A stretch of DNA of 64,000 nt from Gambelia wislizenii (lineage: Eukaryota; Chordata; Lepidosauria; Squamata; Crotaphytidae), in the NCBI GenBank assembly GCA_030847615.1, contig JAUMIR010000015.1, positions 8,201,501 through 8,265,500 on the forward strand, read 5' to 3'. Position numbers and translations under genes: made by a program. This document shows, piece after piece, positions 54,332 to 64,000 of the stretch. The notes under the pieces were generated by a model. That model was not told where the DNA came from. It made no database searches and saw only the letters and a list, made by a program, of their open reading frames with translations. How positions within the stretch are numbered: position 1 is the first letter of the stretch; each line of letters begins with the position of its first letter.

Positions 54332-54820
54332 AAAAGAGAATAGGAAGAACTTCCTGACAGTAAGAGCTGTTCAGAAGTGGAATACACTGCCTTGGAGTGA
54401 GCCCTGGTGGCGCAGTGGTTTAATGCCAGTACTGCAAGCCACCACGTTGCAAGTTCGATTCCAGTGGGCTCCAAGGTTCACTCAGCCTTCCATCCTTTCG
54501 TAGGTCGGTAAATTGAGTACCCAGCTTGTGGGGGCAATTAGCTAACACATATTGGAAACTGTTTAATGCAGTGTAGATGTGTAAATAGCTATTGCTTAAA
54601 ACGATTTGTAAGCCACTCTGATAGCCTTGTGGCTGAAGAGCGGGGTATAAATAACTAAATAAAAAAAAATTAAATAAAGGTGGAGTCTCCTTTGGAGGTT
54701 TTTAAACAGAGGCTGGATGGCCATCTGTCGGGAATGATTTGATTGTGTATTCCTGCATGGCAGGGGGCTGGACTGGTTAACCCTTGTGGTCTCTCCAAAC
54801 TCTATTATTCTATGATTGTA
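54332..54820 (+). mobile_element. CR1 3' end split by a SINE
   Basis: CR1 codons AGAGAATAGGAAGAACTTCC to GCCTTGGAGTG (54332-54397), then the SINE, then CR1 again from GTGGAGTCTCCTTTGG to TATTATTCTATGATTG (54680-54820). Confidence 0.9.
54400..54679 (+). mobile_element. tRNA-derived SINE (second family), full copy
   Basis: Head AGCCCTGGTGGCGCAGTGG (A box region), AAGTTCGATTCC (B box), TCAGCCTTCCATCCTTTCG, AGGTCGGTAAATTGAGTACCC, tail GCGGGGTATAAATAACTAAATAA. Inserted in CR1. Confidence 0.88.
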
Positions 54821-55183
54821 TGACTGCAGATCTTTTGTAAGCCAAGGTGAATTACAGGCACCATAACACTGGATTGGGCTCTTAGGAGTGATTGTATCAA
54901 TAGCACTTGGCTTCTCTCCATTCCATAGTGAAACCTAGACTTCAGTAGGACCACCAGTCCTGTCAGTGAGAGCATTCAAAAATGCTTCAGATTCCATAAG
55001 TCTCCAGGAACAGACCACCTTAATAGGTCCCACAACCCTTTAGGATCTGCTACCACCAAATGAAACTTCATGAAGAATTTTTTTGACCATCACAACAGGA
55101 TTGCTGATATCCCCTTAAAATCAGATAATCTTCCATCTTCCCAATGCCTACACCAGATCCAGGTTATACCCTGTCTCATATAG
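54821..55183. other. Unassigned stretch
   Basis: Nothing recognised. Confidence 0.35.
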
Positions 55184-55447
55184 ACTAGAACATGGAGCAA
55201 TGGATGCAAGCTCCAGGAACAGAGACTCCACCTCAACATTAGGAGGAACTTCCTGACAGTAAGAGCTTTTTGGAAGTAGAATAGACTGCCTCATAGTGTA
55301 GTGGACTTTCCTTCTTTGGACGTTTTTAAGCAGAGGCTGGATGGCCATCTGTCAGGGATGCTTTGATCGTGATTCCCTGCATGGCAGGGGGTTGGAGTGG
55401 ATCACCCTTGTGGTCTCTTCCAACTCTACAATTCTATTATTCTATGA
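55184..55447 (+). mobile_element. CR1 3' end
   Basis: From TAGAACATGGAGCAATGG to ATTCTATTATTCTATGA, plus orientation. Confidence 0.9.
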
Positions 55448-55720
55448 TATATTGGACCAACAACATACCGAGAGAGCCCGATGGTCATCATGGCAGCCAT
55501 AAAGTCCTGAGACAGCCCCATCAGGACAGCCTCAGTGTATATGTTGAAATCCCCCAGAACCACAGTTCTATGGTTCTTCAACTCAAATTCTGAGACAACT
55601 TGTGTCAGCTCATGTAAGGAGACTGCTGGGCGGCAGGATGGGCAGTACACCAGCAGCATTCCTGTTCTGTCTCTCTGGCCCAACACAAGGTATAAACTCT
55701 CAAAACTGTTGCCTTGGCAG
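55448..55720 (-). mobile_element. L2 LINE endonuclease fragment
   Basis: The minus strand reads LLVYCPSCRPAVSLHELTQV, RTVVLGDFNIYTEA and MAAMMTIGLSRYVVGPIYH, the same AP-endonuclease section as at 1-270. No RT part is attached. It lies exactly between two CR1 3' ends. Confidence 0.88.
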
Positions 55721-55721
55721 A

Positions 55722-55795
55722 TAGAATCATAGAATCACAGAGTTGGAAGAGACCACAAGGGCCATCCAGTCCAACCCCCTGCCATGGAGGGACAT
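55722..55795 (-). mobile_element. CR1 3' tail fragment
   Basis: ATAGAATCATAGAATCACAGAGTTGG to CCCCTGCCATGGAGG. Confidence 0.9.
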
Positions 55796-56269
55796 GTGGA
55801 TGGAATACTTATGGAAGATGGCAATACCTCCCTCCCAACCCACTTAGAATAACAGAATCATAGAAATGTTGGTGCTGCATTGAGTATCTAAGTGGACAAA
55901 GCAGGGTGAGATCTCCTTTGCTGTTCCTTTGAGCTTCCTTAAGAAGATATAGACCCAATGTCCCTAGAAAATAAGTCTCCATCCTTGACCAAGCAGTGAT
56001 GGGACTAAGTCAGCTCAATCCAACTGAAGTGTTAATCATTCTCATAATGCCTGAGGCCTCTAGATGTTGATACTCCAATTCCCATCATTCCTAACTAATC
56101 AGTCTGCTGGTTGAAGCCAATGGGAGCTAGAAACCAAGTGAATCTGGAAATTATCAGTATACAGAGGGATACAGCAACAAATACAATAATGACCTATATC
56201 TTATGTTAGTCCTGACAAGAATGAGACCCATGGAACCAATGGGATTTGCCTACCTGTTGACTCAACATG
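55796..56269. other. Unassigned stretch
   Basis: Nothing recognised. Confidence 0.35.
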
Positions 56270-56690
56270 AAACATTTGATTCCATGGGTCTACTCTAATT
56301 GGGATTACCCAGTAGGACTGGGGAAAAGTGATTTAAGATAATAAAACAAATATACAGTTAGGAGGGCTGCCAAATGGCATAGCTTCAGATTCTGAAGTTG
56401 TTAACCATAAAAGGGATTTTAATGTCAGAGCAATCAAGGGATGGTATATAAGAGCCTTTAATTAAAGGGTGCAGCCTTCTGATAATACAAGGGTGTATAA
56501 CTCCAGGGAAAAGAAACTGTTTGCCTTAATGAGATCTCTATTTTTGTTTTCCATGTGCAATGATGATAAAAGATGTTTATGGGACTCATTTGAATGGGCT
56601 TGTGGCTGACACCTACTTTTTGGGTGCAGCTTTGCTTTTCATGAGCAGTTACATACAGGTATATTAAAGATAAAATTGTGCATTGTCAGC
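56270..56690 (+). other. Non-coding block paired with 32380-32845
   Basis: Shared order: AGATTCTGAAGTTGTTAACCATAAAA, GATGGTATATAAGAGCC, AATACAAGGGTGTATAACTCCAGGGAAAAGAAAC, GCCTTAATGA and a GTATATTAAAGATAAAATTGTGC section. A TATA-like element (GTATATAAGAG) sits inside both copies. Confidence 0.65.
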
Positions 56691-56759
56691 AGAGTAGATT
56701 GAGGCAAGGAACCACCTGAGACTTAAAATTTTAGCATTTTAGTGACAAAAGTATCTACA

Positions 56760-57110
56760 AGGGACATCTAGTCAATCCCCCTATCATAGCTAATGCACTT
56801 CTGAAAGATGGCCATCCAGCCTCTGTTTAAATACCTTAAAAGAAGAAGAGTCCACCACCCAATGGGACTGTCTACTTGACTGTTGAACAGCTCTTCCTGT
56901 CATGAAGTTCTTCCTAATATATAGGTGAAACCTCTTTTTCTTGTGACTGTTATCCACTGATTTATATCCTATTTTCTGCAGCAGCAGAAAACAAGCTCAT
57001 TCCATATTCCATGTAACATCCCTTCAAACATTTAAAAGTGGCTGTCATATCACTTCTCTGTCTCCTTCAAGCCAAACTTAACCAGCTTCCTAACACATCT
57101 TTTACTACAA
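56760..57110 (-). mobile_element. CR1 3' fragment, old
   Basis: Diverged CR1 complement: GATGGCCATCCAGCCTCTGTTTAAA, GAACAGCTCTTCCTGTC, CAGCAGAAAACAAGCTC, ACATCCCTTCAAACATTT. No octamer end remains. Confidence 0.82.
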
Positions 57111-57265
57111 TACCTTGGAATTTTCGCTAATGTAAAAAATTACTTCAAGTCAAAGCACCATACTGAGGAGAAATCCTTTTTGTATGGTGAGAAGTTCCTA
57201 TCTTTTCCCCTTTGGTTCCTCTGAATGACAGGAATGCATCTCACAAGAACTTTTCTGAGATAGTA

Positions 57266-57420
57266 AGGGCTTGTCTACAGGGCAATATACCCCATTTTGC
57301 CCCCATCTTAAAGCCCTACAGTCCTGACAATGCCCCCAGGCCATCTTCACCACCTCCAGGGCAGATACAGGACTGAGACACGGCCAAGGAGGAGTAGGAC
57401 CTGAAATGTTATTTGGAACA
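57266..57420. mobile_element. GGGCTTATCTACA MITE, left-end fragment
   Basis: AGGGCTTGTCTACAGGGCAA, CCATTTTGCCCCCATCTTAAAG, matching the left end of 47463-47988. Confidence 0.6.
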
Positions 57421-57799
57421 AACTTTAATAGGCTATGACCAACTTCATCAGTTTCATTATGTATTGCTTCACGTGTCCCATTTATATACTTGGGTGTGTG
57501 ATTTAGTGATAACAACCAATGAGGATCAGAGGGAATTGAGTCCAAAAAAGGACAAACACTACTCATTCTCTCCATGGCGGTCATTAACAAACAATAGTTG
57601 TTCATACAAATGCCCTTGCATTTAGGAGTTGAGTAACACATAAAAGCCAAGTGTTACCCTAAATGCTAGGGAGTCTTAAGGACCCTCAAAATATCAATAT
57701 TAATTTGGGGAATTAATGTACTCAACTTGGCAATATGAGAGGGGCAACAGAGCAGGGCTTTTACCTTGTGTGTATACCAGTTCTCAAGAGGAGACGTTA

Positions 57800-60700
57800 A
57801 GGTAGATAGTACAATTATTTGATCTTTATTCAAGAAAGCAATAATAACAATTTTCATAGACATACTCAGGCTCCAAACATTCACACAAGGCTAGTGAATA
57901 AAGTAGGAAGGATTGGAGTGGAGGAACAGAGTAAGGGTCTGTTTTCAGGTAATACTGTACCAATCAGAGGAGTTGAGGTTGCAAAGGAAACCAGCAGGAA
58001 ACTTTGGGGGTCCCAAAGCAGGAATGGCTGCACAGTCTAATGTGAAGATGAACTGTGTACACTTGAGTGGGGCTTTGAAGGGGTTTTCATACACAATAAT
58101 TCCTTTTAGGGGCTGAGATTTACACTGGCAATGCTTCTTGGAGGTTCTAAAGTTAATCCAAAGGACGCTCCAGATATGCTAACAATCCTTAATGTGTGGA
58201 TACTTTGGAAGTGAATAGAAGAAGCAAATCTCTTTATTTGGAGAAAGGTAGAGATATACTCAAGTCTTTACAAACTTGAGTATCTCAGCTTAGGCTGATA
58301 GGATTAGTCAGATATTCAGGCAAGAAGTTGCCCAAAAGATTACCTTTTGTTGGAATTTAGGCTGGCCCCTCTTTAGGGCATACCTGACTGAGTCTCAGTG
58401 CTAGTCTTTGGGATTCCAGGTTCTCGGGAGTCTCCAGTTTACTGGCCATACTCTGGGAAGACCACATTTAGCCAAATTAATAAATATTGCCAATTATTAC
58501 AAATAAGGGGCAGGGGGTGTAGGTAACAGAAGGTCCTACATTGTGTGGGCAGAGTGTAACACTCTGCTTGCATAGTTCTGATGGGCTACCTCTTCTGTGG
58601 AAGGCACCTTCCCAGTAGTGAAATGTGTCCTTATGGTCATTTAATGGGTGAGGGAGAATGATGCAGCTGAGAGAAATCAGTAGCTCTTTCCCCGATAGAT
58701 CTCTGCAGTGATATCTTTTCTATCAGCTCTTTCCAGATACCCAGCATCCTCTCCTAATGGTTGTGAGAGCATAGACCTGCCTTTTGAAGCAGACTTACAT
58801 GGTGGGTTGAGGGTACAATGTCAAGAAGGGAAATGAATCCAGGCCAGGTTTTGTTCAGAACTTTTAAAAAAGATATCCAAAGTGCTGAAGCTTTGTTACA
58901 TTAACACTTTGTTAGTGTGATGGTGAATTTCCTCTGCTTTTCAGTCTGAATTAAAGGAGCTGGCTTAGATGCAGAAAAATTTAAGGGGGGAGAGTTCTAC
59001 ACAGGGGTATAGCTATGAGCTAGGTGAAAATGGGGAAATTGCCCCACAAATAAGAATTCTGCTGCCAGTGAAATTTCCATCCAATCCCTGAATTTCTAGC
59101 AGAGAGGGAGACTCTGAAAATCATTCACACCTAGAAGTCTTCTATTTGCTATGTTTGCATTCCCTTGGGAATTTTGCTTGCTCCTTTTCTCTGGATGCCT
59201 AAACTCTGTTTCAAAATGCTTGACTCAAGTTCTAAGCTACTGCAATGCTAGATATCTGTGGACTGAAGGGAAATTTCATGGGGGGGCAAAATTTTTGTTG
59301 GAGGGGAACAATGCTCCCTGTCATCCCCTGTAGCTACATCTTTGACAAAATCTCTCCAATAGCAATACAAACATACACAAACTTGTCATACTGCAGCAAG
59401 ATCAAATGTATTCAGTTTGCTGCAATAATGCATATCTATGACATAAGACCCAACCAACTAAGGATACATGTTCCTCCTCTCCACTATATACGAATCTGTG
59501 TAACTCCAAAACATGAAAGTTCTCTTAATAATGTTCATTTAGAGATGGTACTGAATGTCAGCATTACTCAAGTTGCACATAAATTCTGATATGTTCATGG
59601 TAGGAATGAGTGAGAATTTCATTTCGGATTGACACCAGTATCACAGTAACATCCAAGAAGGTTCTCTCCATGTTATGAACCACTGTGCTCTATTTGGCTG
59701 TTTCAAATGGGAGAGAACACTATTTCAGTTTGTTTTCAAAGAAATTACATATTTCTTCACATTTTCGATGGAGAACATTTGTAATGGACATGCCAACTCC
59801 ACTTTAAGAACACAAGCTATCTGCAGATTCAGAAAAGCATTATTCAACAAGCAGGATTACAGCACATAATTATTGCCAGAACTGAAGTCTTTTTAGTTAC
59901 ACAGTATACTTAAAGCACTAAGGAATTCAAGTGGTTTTTCGGGGGCTTACATCCCATTCATCAATTAACCCAAACAAATTTTCCCCCTGGCATACCCCCC
60001 TTTTCTCCCATTCTAGGCTTTATCAAAGAACTAACCTTAACAGCTCAGGGCTCTTTTCCTTTCCCACCCAACTGTTCCTTAGCCAGGGCTGTGAATGAGA
60101 AATACTGTATTTCTTTATAACCAACTTCACCAGCTATGCAGCGAATCCCATCAACCAGTATTTCAAAGCATATGCAGAAGCATAGCTAGCAAGCAGGCCT
60201 GACAATATTAGAATATTAAAGTCTTTTTAAAAAAAAGAATGTAAGAGAAAGAGAAAGGGCTTTATCATACCAGGCTTTTCTCCTTCTAAAAGTAAGTGTT
60301 GCTTCTAAAAATGCTATACAATCAGGATTCTTCTCTTTCCTGTTGGAAGCTTGTGCTAAGTTTGCCCACCCAGTACTGCTTCCAGAATATTATCAGCACC
60401 CCTTTTCCTGGTTTGGCTTCATTTGGCCCTTTCCCTGAAGGTCACACTTACTCCCCCCCTCCCTGATTAGAATCTTTTCTCTTTTTAGTATAAGCCATGG
60501 AAACTCTCACACACCCATTTTTGCAACCACAGCTGTGGAATTCACAAAAATAAAAAAAAATGCTTCGTCTCCCACTGGGAGAACAAGAGAAGAGGAAAGA
60601 CATCATGTGATAAAGCCAAAGATACGATTGTCCTGTTGTAATTGTGATTTACCTGCATTGTGTGATAAGCTCCAAAGATCTCTGTATTTAGGCAATTAGG

Positions 60701-60850
60701 CAGGCTGCTGGCAGTTTACTTGCTGTCTGTTTTAAGTATTATTACCTTAATTATTGTTTTTAAACTACTTTAAAATAGTTACACACCTGGTTCCACACTA
60801 ACAATACTCTGTTAAGGTACAGACCAAGAGTGGATTCACTGCCACACTGA
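57800..60850. other. Long stretch without recognised gene; partial LTR-like repeat at its start
   Basis: 57800-57990 resembles the start of the LTR-like repeat at 4283 (TTATTCAAGAAAGCAATAA, ACACAAGGCTAGTGAATAAAG). 58000-60850 shows no coding motifs, no SINE or LINE signature and no long repeat visible to me. The open frame 59245-59589 has no family resemblance. A near-inverted pair AGATATACTCAAGT/ACTTGAGTATCT lies at 58252-58285. Confidence 0.4.
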
Positions 60851-60852
60851 CA

Positions 60853-62258
60853 TGGGGCTTATCTACACTTGACAAACACTCCAGCTCCCCCTTGTTTCAT
60901 AGCCCTATAGTCCAAAGAATGGACTACAGGGCTATGGATTTACCCCAATATGCTCCCAAGCAGTCCAAACAAATCCTGGGACAGATATGGTGCTGAAACA
61001 GAGGCAAGCTGGGATTTTTACCATGTTTTAAGATAATACCTAAATTAATCCTGTACTGCTGGATCAGGCCCCACCTGTCCATGGGAGCCTGTACCAGCAT
61101 GCCGTTCTTCACTGCTGCCACCAGCTGGAAGCCAGAGAGGGGTCCCTCAGTATGAACAGAGGACATCCTAGAGGACAGGATCAAAATTCAGAATGACCTG
61201 GATAGACTGGAGAGCTGGGCAAAAGCTAACAAAATGAAATTCAATACAGAGAAATGTAAAGTACTGCATTTAGGGCGGAAAAATGAAATGCATAAATATA
61301 GGATGGGAGAGAACTGGCTGAATGAGACTACGTGCAAAAGGGATCTAGGAGTCCTAGTAGACCACAAGTTGAACATGAGCCAACAGTGTGATGCGGCAGC
61401 TAAAAAGGCCAATGCGATTTTGGGCTGTATCAATAGAAGTATAGCGTCTAGATCAAGGGAAGTAATAGTGCCACTCTATTCTGCCTTGGTCAGACCTCAC
61501 TTAGAATACTGTGTCCAGTTCTGGGTAACACAATTAAAAAAGGATATTGACAAATTGGAGCGTGTCCAGAGAAGGGCAATTAAAATGGTGAAAGGTCTGG
61601 AAATGATGCCTTATGAGGAGAGACTTAGGGAGCTGGGTATGTTTAGCCTGGAAAAAAGACGGTTAAGAGGCGATATGATAGCCCTGTTTAAGTATTTGAA
61701 GGGATGTCACGCTGAGGATGGAGCAGGCTTGTTTTCTGCTGCCCCAGAGACTGGAACACGGAGCAATGGGTGCAAGCTCCAGGAACAGAGATTCCACCTC
61801 AACATTAGGAGGAACTTTTTGACAGTAAGAGCTGTTCGGCAGTGGAACGCACTCCCTTGGAGTGTGGTGGGGTCTCCTTCCTTGGAGGTCTTTAAACAGA
61901 GGCTGGATGGCCATCTGTCGGGGATGCTTTGATCGTGATTTCCTGCATGGCAGGGGGTTGGACTGGATGGCCCTCGTGGTCTCTTCCAACTCTGCAATTC
62001 TATGATTCTATGATTCTATGTGAGGAAGGCTGGTCACATGCAGGCAGCCAACAATCACATGTTGCAGGCTTTCCCTCAGCTTCTGTGTCAGCAGAGAAAA
62101 TGGTGGTGGTGGCAGAAGCTGCAGCATTTGGACCAGCATTCTGTTTGGAGAACTGCCTGTTTTCTTCAGGTAACAGGTGTGTGTGGGGGAAGGGGCCAGC
62201 CCTGAAATCAGAATATGCTGGCATGGAACTGGCATTTCCTGGCTAATGTAGATAAACC
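60853..62258. mobile_element. GGGCTTATCTACA MITE with CR1 inserted
   Basis: Left end TGGGGCTTATCTACACTTG and right end AATGTAGATAAACCAGTG are inverted. The inner GTCCATGGGAGCCTGT (61078) and CAGCATTCTGTTTGGAG (62137) sections align with 47463-47988 on the two sides of the CR1. Confidence 0.75.
61163..62021 (+). mobile_element. CR1 LINE, 5' truncated, recent
   Basis: Open frame 61234-61932 (232 codons) from the region after the RT active site (MKFNTEKCKVLHLGRKNEMH) to the C-terminus (FKQRLDGHLSGML), then the 3'UTR and three ATTCTATG octamers. No stop inside. The catalytic half of the RT is missing by 5' truncation. Confidence 0.94.
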
Positions 62259-62262
62259 AGTG

Positions 62263-63545
62263 GGATGCACCAGACACTACTGCACCTTTCCGAACATTAG
62301 AAAGTATCTAGGTAATCTAGATAAAAAAGTTCATCCTGGGATCTGTAAAACATTAGCCCTGAACTATTTCAGCAATAATGTTTGATCAGGGGCCCTGGAA
62401 GAATGGAACCTACAGCATATCTATCCTTTGTTAAGACATTTTTCATATTGCAAACCTCCACTGCCTGAAACATTGGTGTGATGCCTTTAAACAAAAATCC
62501 TTGTGGTAAGAAGTTGGTGGGAAGTTATCAAGATCTTTGGCTTTTTTTCTTTCAGGATCCATTGGCAGCTGTTCCCACAAAAGTAAGAGAGAGGTAACAC
62601 CTGAAAACACCCAGAGAGAGGAGGTGCAAACTGAGGTTTCACCTGGATCAGAAAACAAAAACAGAGAGGAAAAGAGATTTCACAGCTTTTCACATCAACA
62701 CCCATTATGCAAAGCTAACTGAGTAATTGTTTTAAAGCCTTGTAAATGGAATTGGACACCCATTAACTAAAGATTGGAATGCTGACAGTATGTTCAAAGG
62801 ATCTGTTCCTCATCAACCTCCCAACAAACCTTTGAGCAAACCACTACAACATCACAAAATCTGAGGTTTGAGATAAGCCTACACAGGGCTGGACCACAAC
62901 ATTTTGCTGAGTGAGGCAAAGAAGAAGACTGATTTCAGAAAATGCCTTTCTCTGATTGCATGTGCATCCATACCTTTCAGCTTCACTGAAATTTGTGCTA
63001 CAGCATGTATAATTCAACAAGCCATTGTACAAGCCAATAATACCCCCTACACTTGCAAATGTAATCTATTTTATTCCTTGTTTTATTCCTCATTCTTTTA
63101 AACAAATAATTGCTTGCTTTTTCTTCCATAATGGTGATCATAGGCCATAGTAAAGGCTGATTGATTGATTGATTGAATAGACAACAAGAATTGTAGTTGA
63201 TTTTTTTCTTGATTACTGGTGATGGGACAGGCTTCTCCACCATCCATGAATGAAGTTGGCTAGGTTGGGAGTGGGGTGCAAAGCAAGCTTCACAACTCAG
63301 TCTTCTCCCAAAGAATCTGCTGCCATACACAGCATCTGCTTCCTGAGGCACTTACCTCATTCTGTCTAACAGGAGTCCTGAGCCGCTATCTACAATGGAA
63401 AAGATGCCCAAGATCCTTCATCGGGCTCATGGACTTGGAAGATGCAACAAGTTACCTGTTCAAAATAATCATTTATTTCACAATAATCAACCAGTCTTTT
63501 TTGTGTATATTCCAAAAAAGAGAGGCAAATGAACAAATAGGAGCT
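62263..63545. other. Unassigned; possible splice-bounded open stretch near 62556
   Basis: At 62546-62556 a TTTTTTTCTTTCAG acceptor-like run opens into a frame of about 55 codons (GSIGSCSHKSKREVTPEN onward) ending in a stop near 62720. There is no family resemblance and it is probably chance. (TTGA)n lies at 63158-63176. Confidence 0.25.
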
Positions 63546-63697
63546 TGGTGGGGTCTCCTTCCTTGGAGGTCTTTAAACAGAGTCTTGATGACCATCTGTC
63601 AGGGATGCTTTGATTGTGTATTCCTACATGGCAGAATGGGGTTGGACTGGCCCTCATGGTCTCTTCCAACTCTACAGTTCTATTATTCTATGAAATT
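63546..63697 (+). mobile_element. CR1 3' tail
   Basis: GCTTGGTGGGGTCTCCTTCC to CTATTATTCTATGAAAT, plus orientation. Confidence 0.9.
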
Positions 63698-63789
63698 TTT
63701 AAAAATAGACATAAAAATGATTACTCAAACATACAAAGTATACAAAAGGTGATGGGAGATGATTATTTAGTTGTGTATTTACAAATTAG

Positions 63790-64000
63790 ACCGTCTCTGG
63801 GCTTCTCTAGAAGGGGAATTCAGCCTGGCTTCCCCCCATGTTGGAGCCCTGCAGTCCGAATGATGCCTGGCTCTTCCCCAGTTCCCCTCCAGACAGTCCT
63901 GAAAACACCCACGTTGAAGCCAAAGGGAAGCCAGGGTAAACTCTTTCAAAATGTTTCAAAACCTTCATCATGCAGGAAAACCCAGCTCAGTCTGACTTGA
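63790..64000. mobile_element. MITE-like left end at the window edge
   Basis: CTGGGCTTCTCTAGAAGGGG, then CCCCCATGTTGGAGCCCTGCAGTCC, resembling the left part of 60853 and 47463 (GCCC.ATAGTCC, CCCCC.AGCAGTCC). It may continue past 64000. Confidence 0.4.

Noticed and set aside
62537..62722. Host exon behind a TTTCTTTCAG acceptor
   Set aside because: Charged, low-information peptide without family resemblance; acceptor-like runs are common by chance in this AT-rich DNA.

Overview
The window looks like a piece of a squamate (lizard) nuclear genome. Three things point there: two corneous beta-protein (beta-keratin) genes of the glycine-rich squamate type; tRNA-derived Sauria SINEs with a Bov-B-like tail; and dense CR1, L2, Bov-B, DIRS, Penelope-like and SINE debris. 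There are no bacterial operons, tRNA genes outside SINEs, or CRISPR arrays. I infer that the locus belongs to the corneous beta-protein cluster of the epidermal differentiation complex, from the gene type alone.

The two host genes lie on the minus strand. Gene 1 has its CDS at 24139-24597 and non-coding exon 1 at about 26481-26535. Gene 2 has its CDS at 46737-47213 and exon 1 at about 48921-48977. Both have a TATA box, a short non-coding first exon ending in a GTAAGT-type donor, an intron of 1.7-1.9 kb, one coding exon and a 3'UTR of about 410 bp. Homology continues about 400 bp upstream of each TATA box. A further non-coding block (32380-32845 and 56270-56690) is paired at similar distances, so the genes appear to be copies of a tandem duplication with a unit of roughly 23 kb, later reshaped by transposon insertions.

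Layout. 1-2.7 kb: long decayed L2-clade LINE. 2.7-6.6 kb: L1 scrap, 5S-derived SINE, LTR-like repeat and three CR1 pieces. 6.6-11.5 kb: a spaced direct repeat, then a SCAN-like retrotransposon gag pseudogene broken by L2 and CR1. 11.5-20 kb: Sauria SINE, a near-perfect 349-bp palindrome and other DNA-transposon-like repeats, two solo LTRs, and a Penelope-like element (PLE) inside an L2. 20-27 kb: LTR-like pieces and gene 1. 27-33 kb: Bov-B, CR1 inserted in CR1, L2, CR1 and the first conserved block. 33-41 kb: a palindromic PLE insertion with hammerhead-like motifs, and two divergently oriented DIRS copies, one carrying a PLE-like palindrome that itself carries a CR1. 41-46 kb: minisatellite, pyrimidine tract, MITEs and Bov-B. 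46-49.5 kb: gene 2. 49.5-64 kb: LINE, SINE, MITE and CR1 fragments and the second conserved block.

No transposon ORF seen here looks intact. The most useful leads are the duplicated beta-protein unit with its distant conserved block, the palindromic PLE insertions (one with an 11-bp target duplication), the 349-bp palindrome, and a 3'-flank segment shared by two CR1 copies. All boundaries were read by eye and should be taken as good to about 10-30 bp unless a motif defines them.
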